DNA of 64,000 nucleotides, taken from NCBI GenBank assembly GCA_904420065.1, contig CAJFTU010000049.1:62001-126000 (forward strand). The letters are read 5' to 3'. The notes under the pieces are model-generated. The model did not search any database and had not been told where the DNA came from. It worked only from the letters and a program-made list of their open reading frames with translations. A program made the position numbers and the translations under genes. This stretch comes from an uncultured Emergencia sp. Lineage in GTDB: Bacteria > Bacillota > Clostridia > Peptostreptococcales > Anaerovoracaceae. This document shows, in pieces, positions 8,337-16,123 of the stretch; the first letter of the stretch is position 1; every line of letters begins with the position of its first letter.

Positions 8337-9277
8337 TGAAACTTGGACTTTTATTTGCCGGTCAGGGAAGTCAGACCGTCGGAATGGGAAAAGATTTTTA
8401 CGAAAACAGCGAGGCGTTTAGGAGCGTGTTCGATCTGCTTCCCGACGAACAGAAAAAAATCGCCTTTGAAGGACCGGCCGAGGAGCTTTCCGATACGAGA
8501 AACACGCAGCCTGTCATGGTGGCTTTTGCTGCCGGAGTTATGGCGGAGCTTTCTCCAAGGCTCAAAGAGACAGGCATCGTTCCGGCTATGGCAGCCGGAC
8601 TCAGCCTGGGCGAGTATTCGGCTCTTCAGGCGGCCGGCGTATTTGATGCGGAGACCGCAGTGAATCTGGTTACCCGCAGAGCGCAGGAGATGCACCGAGC
8701 GGCCGCCGGGGTGGACTGCAAGATGTCCGCAGTGATGAATCTTGACCGGGAAAGTCTGCAGGAGTGCTGCGACCAGGCAGCCGATAAGGGCATCGTACAG
8801 ATCGCCAATCTCAACTGCCCGGGGCAGATCGTTATTGCAGGAGAAGCGGCGGCCGTGGATCGGGCTTCTGAGCTGGCGCTGGAGAAGGGAGCGAGAAGAT
8901 GTGTGCCTCTTCCGGTCAGCGGTCCGTTCCATACCAAATTTATGGAACCGGCCGGCAAGGCTCTGGAAAAGGTATTTGCGGAGACGAAGTTTCATCCGAT
9001 GAATTATCCGGTGCTGTTTAATGCCGTAGGCCGGGAAAAAAGCGAAGAGGAAACCGTAGCTTCCCTTCTGGTTCGTCAGGTTTCCAGCAGCGTGCATTTT
9101 GAGGACAGCATCAAAGCGATGCACGCAGCCGGCGTGGATACGATCATTGAAATCGGGCCGGGAAAAGCGCTTTCCGGATTTGTCCGCAAGACCTGCAGGG
9201 AAATCAAGACCATAAATATAGAATCCTGGGAGGACATGAATAAAGCGGTGTCCGACCTGAAAGGAGAAGAAGCGTAA
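8336..9277 (+). CDS. fabD: Malonyl-CoA:ACP transacylase
   Basis: 313 residues. Transfers malonyl from CoA to ACP. The N-terminal LFAGQGSQ, the nucleophile elbow GLSLGEY with Ser90 and the GPFHTKFM histidine segment are present. Three in-frame ATGs (8324, 8333, 8336) exist; 8336 fits the GGAG at 8328-8331 best and gives MKLGLLFAGQGSQ, the usual beginning. Its stop shares a base with the fabG start. Confidence 0.94.
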   Translation: MKLGLLFAGQGSQTVGMGKDFYENSEAFRSVFDLLPDEQKKIAFEGPAEELSDTRNTQPVMVAFAAGVMAELSPRLKETGIVPAMAAGLSLGEYSALQAAGVFDAETAVNLVTRRAQEMHRAAAGVDCKMSAVMNLDRESLQECCDQAADKGIVQIANLNCPGQIVIAGEAAAVDRASELALEKGARRCVPLPVSGPFHTKFMEPAGKALEKVFAETKFHPMNYPVLFNAVGREKSEEETVASLLVRQVSSSVHFEDSIKAMHAAGVDTIIEIGPGKALSGFVRKTCREIKTINIESWEDMNKAVSDLKGEEA

Positions 9278-10014
9278 TGAAGGGGAAAACAGCGATTGTG
9301 ACCGGAGCCAGCCGTGGAATCGGAAGAGCCGTAGCGGTGGCACTGGCAAAGGCGGGAGCCAATGTAACCATCAATTTTGCAGGAAACGAAAAGGCCGCCG
9401 AGGAAACGGCCAGAATTTGCGGCCAGTTTGGCGCGCAGACCCTGCTCGTTCAGGGAGACGTGGCTCGTGCCGAAGACTGCGCGAAGGTTGTGGAGGAAAC
9501 GCTGAAGACTTTTGGTACGGTAGACGTTCTGGTGAACAATGCGGGAATAACCCGGGACAATCTGCTGATGCGCATGAATGAAGAGGATTTCGATCAGGTG
9601 ATCGATACCAACCTGAAGGGAACCTACCTGATGATGAAAGCGGTCAGCCGGACCATGATGAAGAAGCGATATGGCCGCATCGTCAATATGGCCAGTGTAG
9701 TTGGCATCATCGGCAACGGTGGTCAGGTCAACTATGCGGCCAGCAAGGCTGGCGTTATCGGTATGACCAAATCCTTCGCACGGGAAATCGCAGCAAAGGG
9801 AATCACGGTAAACGCCGTGGCTCCCGGCTTTATCGCTACAGATATGACTGCCGCTCTGTCTGAAGAGGCAGCCAAAGCCATAAACCAGTCCATACCTCAG
9901 GGCCGGATGGGAACACCCGAGGATGTAGCTGAAGCGGTTCTGTTCCTATCTTCGGAACAGGCGGGATATATTACCGGCCAGGTGCTCTGTGTAGACGGCG
10001 GAATGGCCATGTAA
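9277..10014 (+). CDS. fabG: 3-oxoacyl-ACP reductase
   Basis: 245 residues, short-chain dehydrogenase. Uses NADPH to reduce beta-ketoacyl-ACP. Cofactor motif TGASRGIGRA near the N-terminus, NNAG motif, and catalytic Ser140, Tyr153 and Lys157 (YAASK). Ends with VDGGMAM as in FabG proteins. Starts on the last base of the fabD stop codon; fabF follows after 24 bases with its own ribosome site. Confidence 0.96.
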   Translation: MKGKTAIVTGASRGIGRAVAVALAKAGANVTINFAGNEKAAEETARICGQFGAQTLLVQGDVARAEDCAKVVEETLKTFGTVDVLVNNAGITRDNLLMRMNEEDFDQVIDTNLKGTYLMMKAVSRTMMKKRYGRIVNMASVVGIIGNGGQVNYAASKAGVIGMTKSFAREIAAKGITVNAVAPGFIATDMTAALSEEAAKAINQSIPQGRMGTPEDVAEAVLFLSSEQAGYITGQVLCVDGGMAM

Positions 10015-10038
10015 GACCAGTTAGGAAAGGTAAAGAAT

Positions 10039-11280
10039 ATGGAAAAGAAAAGAAGAGTCGTAATAACAGGTATGGGAGGATTGTCTCCTATAGGCAATAC
10101 AGCCGAGGATATGTGGGAGAACGCAAAAAAAGGCGTGTGCGGAATTGATTTCATCAAGGCCTTCGACACTACGGCCCATAAGGTGAAGATTGCCGGAGAA
10201 CTGAAGGGCTATAAGGCGGAAGATCACATGGATAAAATGACTGCCAGAAGATTGGCCAGGTTTACGCAGCTTTCCATAGTCGCTTCCCGTCAGGCCATAG
10301 AGCAGAGCGGACTGGACATGGAAAAGGAAGACGCTTCTCGCTGCTGCGTGAATATTTCCAGCGGAATCGGAGGACTGGGAACCATCGAAGAGGAGCATTA
10401 TAAAGGAATAAAGAGAGGATTCGACCGGATATCTCCTCTGTTTGTTCCCATGGCGATCACCAATATGGCTGCAGGAATGACGGCCATCGAATTCGGTTTT
10501 AAGGGAAGCTGCACCTGCATTGTTACGGCCTGTGCGTCGGGAACCAACGCCATCGGAGAGGCCTTCAGACAGATTCGTGACGGCTATGCCGACGTATTTT
10601 TAACCGGCGGCGCAGAGAGCTGCATTACAGAGCTGGGAATCGGCGGATTTACATCGATGAAAGCGCTGTCGGAGGCAAATGATCCGATGCGGGCGTCTAT
10701 TCCTTTCGACAAGGAGAGAAGCGGCTTTGTCATGGGCGAAGGCGCCGGCGTTCTTCTGCTGGAAGAGTATGAGCACGCGATGGCCAGAGGAGCCAAGATC
10801 CTCGGTGAGGTGGCAGGCTACGGCGTGAGCTGCGACGCCCACCATATGACCGCTCCTCTTGAAGACGGAAGCGGTGCGGCGCAGTGCATGAAATCGGCTA
10901 TGACCGATGCAGGCATTGATCCGGATCAGATCGGCTATATCAACGCTCACGGAACATCCACTCCGCTCAACGATAAGTGTGAAACCCTGGCCGTAAAATC
11001 CGCATTTGGCGAAGCGGCTGAGAAACTGTTGATCTCTTCCACAAAATCCATGACCGGTCACCTGCTTGGAGCGTCGGGGGCCGTAGAAGCGCTGCTTACC
11101 GTATCGGCTCTTCGCGACCAGTTTGCTCCGCCTACGGTAAACTACAAGGTGCCTGATGAGGATTGCGATCTGGATATCGTTCCTAATGAAGGCCGCTCGG
11201 TAGAGATGGAGTACGCCATGTCCAATTCTCTGGGCTTCGGCGGACACAACGCATCAATTATCTTCAGGAGGGTAAAGTAA
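10039..11280 (+). CDS. fabF: Beta-ketoacyl-ACP synthase II
   Basis: 413 residues. Elongating condensing enzyme. Triad Cys165 (TACASGTNA), His304 (NAHGTSTP) and His341 (MTGHLLGASGAVE). The sequence begins RRVVITGMGGLSPIG, typical for FabF. AGGAAAGG lies ahead of the start. The stop codon abuts the fabZ start codon. Confidence 0.96.
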   Translation: MEKKRRVVITGMGGLSPIGNTAEDMWENAKKGVCGIDFIKAFDTTAHKVKIAGELKGYKAEDHMDKMTARRLARFTQLSIVASRQAIEQSGLDMEKEDASRCCVNISSGIGGLGTIEEEHYKGIKRGFDRISPLFVPMAITNMAAGMTAIEFGFKGSCTCIVTACASGTNAIGEAFRQIRDGYADVFLTGGAESCITELGIGGFTSMKALSEANDPMRASIPFDKERSGFVMGEGAGVLLLEEYEHAMARGAKILGEVAGYGVSCDAHHMTAPLEDGSGAAQCMKSAMTDAGIDPDQIGYINAHGTSTPLNDKCETLAVKSAFGEAAEKLLISSTKSMTGHLLGASGAVEALLTVSALRDQFAPPTVNYKVPDEDCDLDIVPNEGRSVEMEYAMSNSLGFGGHNASIIFRRVK

Positions 11281-11709
11281 ATGGTACTGGATTCCAATCA
11301 GATTCAGCAGATTCTTCCTCACAGATATCCTTTTCTGCTGGTTGATAAAATCGTCGATATGGAAGTAGGAAAATGGGCCAGGGGGATCAAATGCGTCAGC
11401 GCAAATGAGATGCAGTTCCTTGGCCATTTTCCGGAGAAGCACATCATGCCCGGAGTTTTGATCATGGAAGCTCTGGCACAGACAGGAGCTGTGGCCATTC
11501 TCAGCGAGCCGGAAAATAAAGGCAAGATAGCCGTTTTCGGAGGAATTAAGAACTGCCGCTTCAAAGCGCAGGTCGTTCCGGGAGACGTATTGGAGCTGTA
11601 CTGCGAGATGACCGACAGAAGAGGTCCGATCGGCTACGGGAAAGCAGTAGCCAAGGTTGACGACAAGGTGGCCGCCCAAGGCGAGCTTTCCTTTGTGATC
11701 ACGGAGTAA
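11281..11709 (+). CDS. fabZ: 3-hydroxyacyl-ACP dehydratase
   Basis: 142 residues, hot-dog fold. Dehydrates 3-hydroxyacyl-ACP. Catalytic His49 in GHFPEKHIMPG and Glu63 in MEALAQ are visible. Preceded by AGGAGGG inside the fabF 3' end. Last structural gene of the fatty-acid operon; no terminator is evident before the regulator gene that follows. Confidence 0.95.
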   Translation: MVLDSNQIQQILPHRYPFLLVDKIVDMEVGKWARGIKCVSANEMQFLGHFPEKHIMPGVLIMEALAQTGAVAILSEPENKGKIAVFGGIKNCRFKAQVVPGDVLELYCEMTDRRGPIGYGKAVAKVDDKVAAQGELSFVITE

Positions 11710-11758
11710 TACAGGAAACGGTTTGAAGCGGTGGGCCCGCGGATGCAGCAGATTCACA

Positions 11759-11787
11759 TTGCAAAAAAGAGCGAAATTTGTTAAAAT
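11759..11787 (+). promoter_or_regulatory. Promoter of the FabT-like regulator
   Basis: TTGCAA at 11759-11764, 17 bases, TAAAAT at 11782-11787. It gives the regulator transcription independent of the upstream operon. Confidence 0.65.
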
Positions 11788-11819
11788 TGACATAACATTA
11801 AAGGAGGATGAGGAAAGGC

Positions 11820-12278
11820 ATGCTGGAAAAGAATTTTTCTGATATCTATACAAAATTTAAGATGCGCCTTTATTCCAAGGTGTTCAACCAGGATATCAAA
11901 GTAGAAGACAGCCTTTCTGCCATAGAAGTCCTCTGTGTTGAACTGATCGTGGCCATGGACCGGCCGACGATCAACGAATTTGCCTCCTTTGCCCAACTGT
12001 CGGCGCCTAATGCTGCCTACAAGATCAATAACCTGGTAAAAAAGGGTTATATAAACAAAGTGCAGAGCAGCGTGGACAAGAGGGAATATCACCTCGAAGT
12101 GACCGACAAGTACATGAAGACATACGGCGTCACTTACGATTACATCGGTACGGTGATGAAGAGAATCCGGGAAAGATTTTCTGACGATCAGGTGAAGGAA
12201 CTGGAAGAGATCCTGGGCGTGATCGACGATGAGCTGATGCCGGAAGTTCAGCTGGAACAGAATAAAAACCAGAAGTAG
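11820..12278 (+). CDS. fabT: FabT-like MarR family regulator of fatty-acid synthesis
   Basis: 152 residues. Winged-helix MarR protein with strong resemblance to FabT: the segment from TINEFASFAQLSAPNAAYKINNLVKKGYI through VDKREYHLEVT matches the FabT DNA-binding domain pattern. FabT represses fatty-acid genes when bound to long-chain acyl-ACP. ATG 11820 is preferred over ATG 11808, because AAGGAGG at 11800-11806 touches the latter. Downstream position after fabZ contrasts with streptococci, where fabT lies near the front. Probable ligand site is the inverted repeat at 1549-1608 (inference). Confidence 0.85.
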   Translation: MLEKNFSDIYTKFKMRLYSKVFNQDIKVEDSLSAIEVLCVELIVAMDRPTINEFASFAQLSAPNAAYKINNLVKKGYINKVQSSVDKREYHLEVTDKYMKTYGVTYDYIGTVMKRIRERFSDDQVKELEEILGVIDDELMPEVQLEQNKNQK

Positions 12279-12367
12279 ACGGATTTTTGCCTTGCTGTCT
12301 GGCTTTGCAGAAAATACTGCCGTATATAACATGCAGGACAGAAGGGCGGATTGTACGCTTCTGTTTC

Positions 12368-12424
12368 AAAATGACCCAACCAAGTTTTTCCTCGAGGATA
12401 GGAAATTTGGTTGGGTCATTTTTT
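12368..12424 (+). terminator. Terminator of the fatty-acid cluster
   Basis: Perfect 16-base arms 12368-12383 and 12407-12422 (core ATGACCCAACCAA) with a T run; one of the strongest hairpins in the window. Confidence 0.92.
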
Positions 12425-12434
12425 CTCTTTATGG

Positions 12435-12466
12435 TTGTGTAACAAACCGAAAAGATGTGCTAATAT
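12435..12466 (+). promoter_or_regulatory. Extended -10 promoter with TTGTGTAACAA box
   Basis: TGC-TAATAT (12458-12466) is an extended -10 element. Upstream at 12435-12445 lies TTGTGTAACAA, with TTGT/ACAA half-sites. A near-identical box TTGTGTTACAA occurs at 16070-16080 ahead of the MocR-type regulator gene. Confidence 0.6.
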
Positions 12467-12508
12467 TAATAAAAATCAAAAAAGAACTATTGATCAGGAG
12501 GAATACAT

Positions 12509-13636
12509 ATGAAGATCAGAGATTTTAAATTGGAATGCTATTTCGGCATTTATGAGTTTACCGCGCCGTATCTTCTGACCCAGTCGGACTGCGAATCCAT
12601 GACGACGCAGGAGCTGCTCGACATGGAACCGGGCGCAAAGGAAGAATATCTGCAGCAGTGGCTGGGATACTCCGAGACCTGGGGAAATCCGGAGCTGAGA
12701 GAGATCATCGCTTCCCTTTACAAGACGATGAAATCCGAAAATGTTCTGGTCTTCCACGGCGCTCAGGAAGCGATCTTTGCGTATATGAACGTACTGCTCG
12801 ATCCGGGCGATCACATGATCGCTATGTTCCCGAACTATCAATCCGCTTATGAAGTGGCCAATTCTGTGCCGGACTGCACTTTCTCCAAATGGATGGTCAG
12901 AGACAACGGTGAGGGATGGACGGTCGACTTCGATGAACTGGAGAGCCTGATTCAGCCGAACACCAAGATCATTGCAGTGAATTCGCCGAACAATCCGACC
13001 GGATATACCTTCACCAACGCAGAAATCGAGAAACTGTGCAGCATCTGTGAAAAACACGGTATCTATCTCTTTGCTGACGAAGTATACAAAGGCCTGGAAA
13101 TGGACGGAGAGAAGAGAGACTGGATGGCAGATCACTACGACCGCTGCGTTTCACTGGGCGTTATGTCCAAGGGTTACGGACTTGCCGGTCTCAGAGTGGG
13201 TTGGCTTGTATCCAAGGATACGGAACTGCTGAACAAGGTGGTTAAGTACAAACACTATCTGAGCATCTGCGATTCCGTACCATCCGAATATCTGACCAAG
13301 GTTGCGCTGAAGCACAACGATGAGATCCTCGCAAGAAACACTAAGATCATCGAGGAGAACATCAAAGTTGCCGACGCATTCTTCGATAAATACGACTACC
13401 TGTTTGAGAAAAAACCGATCAGCTGCGGTCCTGTAGCTTTCCACAAACTGCTGATCGACATGCCGGTAAAAGAGTTCTGTCAGATGGCCGTGGACAAAAA
13501 GGGCGTACTGCTGCTTCCTTCCTCCATCTACGATATGGATGAGCAGTATTTCCGCATGGGGTACGGAAGAAGAGGCGTACCGGAAGCCATAGCGAAATTT
13601 GAAGAATTCCTCATCGAAAACGGATTTGCGAAATAG
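12509..13636 (+). CDS. Class I/II PLP-dependent aminotransferase
   Basis: 375 residues, fold-type I aminotransferase. Visible: FHGAQEAIFA, the SPNNPTGYTF segment, DEVYKGLE for the pyridine-ring aspartate and the Schiff-base lysine in MSKGYGLAGLRVGW. The N-terminus (MKIRDFKLECYFGIYEF) is typical of a subgroup found beside ornithine cyclodeaminase-like genes. AGGAGGAATACAT precedes the start. It forms an operon with the next two genes. The substrate is unknown; an amino acid converted jointly with the neighbouring cyclodeaminase-type enzyme is likely. Confidence 0.85.
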   Translation: MKIRDFKLECYFGIYEFTAPYLLTQSDCESMTTQELLDMEPGAKEEYLQQWLGYSETWGNPELREIIASLYKTMKSENVLVFHGAQEAIFAYMNVLLDPGDHMIAMFPNYQSAYEVANSVPDCTFSKWMVRDNGEGWTVDFDELESLIQPNTKIIAVNSPNNPTGYTFTNAEIEKLCSICEKHGIYLFADEVYKGLEMDGEKRDWMADHYDRCVSLGVMSKGYGLAGLRVGWLVSKDTELLNKVVKYKHYLSICDSVPSEYLTKVALKHNDEILARNTKIIEENIKVADAFFDKYDYLFEKKPISCGPVAFHKLLIDMPVKEFCQMAVDKKGVLLLPSSIYDMDEQYFRMGYGRRGVPEAIAKFEEFLIENGFAK

Positions 13637-13649
13637 GAGGGATAGCGGA

Positions 13650-14636
13650 ATGAAAACCTTGTTGCTGAATTTAGAAGACGTAAAAAAGTCCCTGTCTATG
13701 GCGGAGGTGATCGAAGCCGTAGAAGAAGGTTATTTGGCCTATGAGGCGGGAAAGGTTCAGCAGCCGGATATCGTATCGATGGAAATTCCTTCCTATAACG
13801 GAGAAACGGACATCAAATCCTGTTATAACGGGCTCAACAACAGTATGTCCATCAAAATTGCCTCGGGCTTTTTCGACAACGGAAAGATTAACAATCTGCC
13901 GACCATGATCGGTATGCTGCTCCTTCTGGACGGCAAAACGGGTGCCCCGATGTGTGTTATGGACGGAAGTCTGATCACCGGAATCCGTACCGGAGCTGCC
14001 GGAGCCGTGTCCTCTAAGCTCCTGGCCCGTGAAGATGCCAGGACTGTAGCCGTCATCGGCGGAGGCGGTCAGGCCAGGATGCAGATTTACGGACTCTGTC
14101 AGGTCAGAGATATTCAGCGCATACAGGTTTTCAGTCCATATCCGGATGAGCTCTTAAGCTATAAAGAAGATGTGGAAAAGGAGACCGGCAGAGAAGTGGT
14201 GATCTGCTCGACAGTCAGTGAAGCCATGGAAAATGCGGATATCGCTGTTTCCACAACTCCTTCTAAGGAATATCTGGTCAGCGGCGATCTGGTAAAACCG
14301 GGAATGCACATTGTGGCCGTAGGAGCGGATATGCCCGGAAAGAACGAATGGGATCCGGCCATCTTTAAGGGCGCGAAAGTGGTCAACGACAGCATTCCTC
14401 AGTGCCTTAGCCGCGGCGAGACGAGAAACGCCGTACTGTCGGGTGTGATCAAAGAAGAAGACATATATGGTGAAATCGGTCAGATCCTGTCCGGTAAAAA
14501 GAAAGGCAGAGAGACTGCCGAAGAGATAACCATATTCGACACTACGGGCATGGCGATTCAGGATAACGTTACGGCGATGAAAGTGTATAAGCTGGCCATG
14601 GAAAAAGGCTTTGGAAGTTATTTTGAATTTTTATAG
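13650..14636 (+). CDS. Ornithine cyclodeaminase / mu-crystallin family protein
   Basis: 328 residues. NAD(P)-dependent family that includes ornithine cyclodeaminase, alanine dehydrogenase and imine reductases. N-terminal substrate half with SIKIASGFF and the conserved TGIRTGAAGAVSSK; Rossmann motif VIGGGGQARMQ around residue 135. ATG 13650 is chosen over one at 13599 because AGGAGGGA precedes it. Begins 13 bases after the aminotransferase stop, so the two enzymes likely act on the same amino acid. Confidence 0.87.
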   Translation: MKTLLLNLEDVKKSLSMAEVIEAVEEGYLAYEAGKVQQPDIVSMEIPSYNGETDIKSCYNGLNNSMSIKIASGFFDNGKINNLPTMIGMLLLLDGKTGAPMCVMDGSLITGIRTGAAGAVSSKLLAREDARTVAVIGGGGQARMQIYGLCQVRDIQRIQVFSPYPDELLSYKEDVEKETGREVVICSTVSEAMENADIAVSTTPSKEYLVSGDLVKPGMHIVAVGADMPGKNEWDPAIFKGAKVVNDSIPQCLSRGETRNAVLSGVIKEEDIYGEIGQILSGKKKGRETAEEITIFDTTGMAIQDNVTAMKVYKLAMEKGFGSYFEFL

Positions 14637-14646
14637 AGGTGAGAAC

Positions 14647-15189
14647 TTGAGCAGAAAAATTTTAGTGCTTATGGGAAGCCCGCGGAAGGACGGCAACTGC
14701 GACTGTCTCTGCAGCGCTTTTATAAGGGGCGCAGAAGAAGCGGGCCATACGGCAGAAAAGATATACTTGCAGGACCAGGAAATTCACGGCTGTCTGGGAT
14801 GCGGAGCGTGCGGGCAGAAGGACGGTAACTGCGTACAGAACGACGGGATGAAGTCCATTTACGAAAAGATGATCGCATCGGATGTTATCGTCTTGGCTTC
14901 TCCGGTTTACTTTGATTCGTGGAGTTCCCAGATGAAGGCGGTTTTGGATCGGACTACGGCCCTGGAGCACAATCTGGGCGGAAAGACCTTCTACCTGCTT
15001 GCCGCCGGATCATCAGCCGATGCAGCGGGAGCCGAGACGCTGTTGGAATGTTTCCGCAAATATATCCACTGTTTCGCTGAGGAAAACGAAGGCGGAAGCG
15101 TATTTGCTGCCGGAGCGGACAAAATCAGCGACGCGAGAGGAAGCGAGGCCGAAAAGCAAGCCTATGCCCTTGGTCGTGAAGTTTGCTGA
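14647..15189 (+). CDS. Flavodoxin-like NAD(P)H-dependent FMN oxidoreductase
   Basis: 180 residues. Flavodoxin fold of the iron-sulfur flavoprotein/FMN reductase family: LVLMGSPRKDGN phosphate loop, the CLGCGACGQKDGNCVQ cysteine cluster that in relatives can bind a 4Fe-4S cluster, and SPVYFDSWSSQMKAVLDR. Start is taken at TTG 14647, behind AGAGGTGAG; an ATG at 14611 lies inside the upstream gene with no ribosome site. Third gene of the amino-acid operon, probably supplying or accepting electrons. Confidence 0.8.
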   Translation: MSRKILVLMGSPRKDGNCDCLCSAFIRGAEEAGHTAEKIYLQDQEIHGCLGCGACGQKDGNCVQNDGMKSIYEKMIASDVIVLASPVYFDSWSSQMKAVLDRTTALEHNLGGKTFYLLAAGSSADAAGAETLLECFRKYIHCFAEENEGGSVFAAGADKISDARGSEAEKQAYALGREVC

Positions 15190-15203
15190 TAAATCCTTAA
15201 AAC

Positions 15204-15235
15204 AAACGCACGGGGACAACAGTCCCCGTGCGTTT
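15204..15235. terminator. Bidirectional terminator
   Basis: Perfect 14-base arms (AAACGCACGGGGAC, 15204-15217; complement 15222-15235) between convergent genes. Confidence 0.85.
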
Positions 15236-15250
15236 GCTTATCTGCCCGAG

Positions 15251-15871
15251 CTATAACAGTGGTATCAGCATCTGAATGAAATTGACGAAAAGTTTTACTC
15301 CGTAAAAGATGATGACGATGCCGCAGATTACGTTGATTATACGAAGAATTTTGTCCGTGAATTTTGCACTGAACAGAGAGAGCAGGGTGGAAATACCTAA
15401 AAACCAGAGGGTAGAAGCACAGCCTACGCCAAAGATGAACTCGGTGCTTTTGGCAGCCGGCAGAGTGGCGCGGAAAGCTCCCAGCATCATGGAACCGTCG
15501 ATCAGAGCCTGCGGATTGAACCAGGTGACTACGCAGGCGGTGGAGATGACTTTCAATATGGGTACGTCTACCTTCGTGGAATTGTCCATCGTATCGTGAG
15601 CGCGGAGAAGGCCTATACCGATCCAAATAACGATGAAGCTTCCGATCAAAAGTATAGCCATCTGCAGCCACTTGGAAGCCTGCATAATTGCGCCGACGCC
15701 AAAGAAACAAGCCAGTGCCAGCGTTACGTCGAAAAAGATGACGATCAGGGCAGTGAGATATACCCGGCTTCGCTTTTGCGTCAGGGCTGTGTTGATAACA
15801 AATAAATTTTGAAGACCGATTGGAGCAACATAAGCCAACCCCAGCGTCAGACCCTGTAAAAAATATGCCAT
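15251..15871 (-). CDS. LysE/ArgO family amino-acid exporter
   Basis: 206 residues, about six hydrophobic segments. LysE superfamily signature in the first helix: GLTLGLAYVAPIGLQNLFVINTALTQ (read in pieces). Exports basic or other amino acids. AGGAGGA lies just upstream on the minus strand. Its place between an ornithine-type catabolic operon and a MocR regulator suggests it relieves excess of the same amino acid. No lysine riboswitch is seen; the leader is only about 60 bases. Confidence 0.85.
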   Translation of the reverse strand: MAYFLQGLTLGLAYVAPIGLQNLFVINTALTQKRSRVYLTALIVIFFDVTLALACFFGVGAIMQASKWLQMAILLIGSFIVIWIGIGLLRAHDTMDNSTKVDVPILKVISTACVVTWFNPQALIDGSMMLGAFRATLPAAKSTEFIFGVGCASTLWFLGISTLLSLFSAKFTDKILRIINVICGIVIIFYGVKLFVNFIQMLIPLL

Positions 15872-15936
15872 GAAAATTCCTCCTAAGCAGTTTATGTATT
15901 TTTTAATATCGCTTTGCGCACCGAGGGCGCTAATTC

Positions 15937-15964
15937 AGCATAACACGTTTTTTTCTTTTTGCAA
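15937..15964 (-). promoter_or_regulatory. Promoter of the LysE-type exporter
   Basis: Minus strand: TTGCAA (15964-15959), 16 bases, TATGCT (15942-15937), with TG one base ahead of the -10. Confidence 0.55.
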
Positions 15965-16063
15965 CCATTAAAATCTTTTTTACCTCTATCTTGGCAGCAC
16001 CCGATTCTTTCCGTGGTTAAGAAGAATGGATCAAATCAAAAGGATATGCGTCTGTTTTTCTTT

Positions 16064-16093
16064 TTGTCATTGTGTTACAATAACAAATATAGG
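16064..16093 (+). promoter_or_regulatory. Promoter of mocR gene with TTGTGTTACAA box in the spacer
   Basis: TTGTCA at 16064-16069, 18 bases, TATAGG at 16088-16093 is a moderate promoter. The box TTGTGTTACAA occupies 16070-16080, between -35 and -10, a position suited to autorepression. Confidence 0.5.
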
Positions 16094-16123
16094 ATAAAAT
16101 CATTTTCAGGAGATTACAGAAAA

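Noticed and set aside
15872..15964. Lysine riboswitch before the LysE exporter
   Set aside because: The leader is about 60 bases, far shorter than the lysine aptamer.
15959..16123. N-terminal extension of the MocR-type regulator
   Set aside because: The extra residues cover the promoter and the TTGTGTTACAA box, have no ribosome site, and the GntR domain begins right after ATG 16124.
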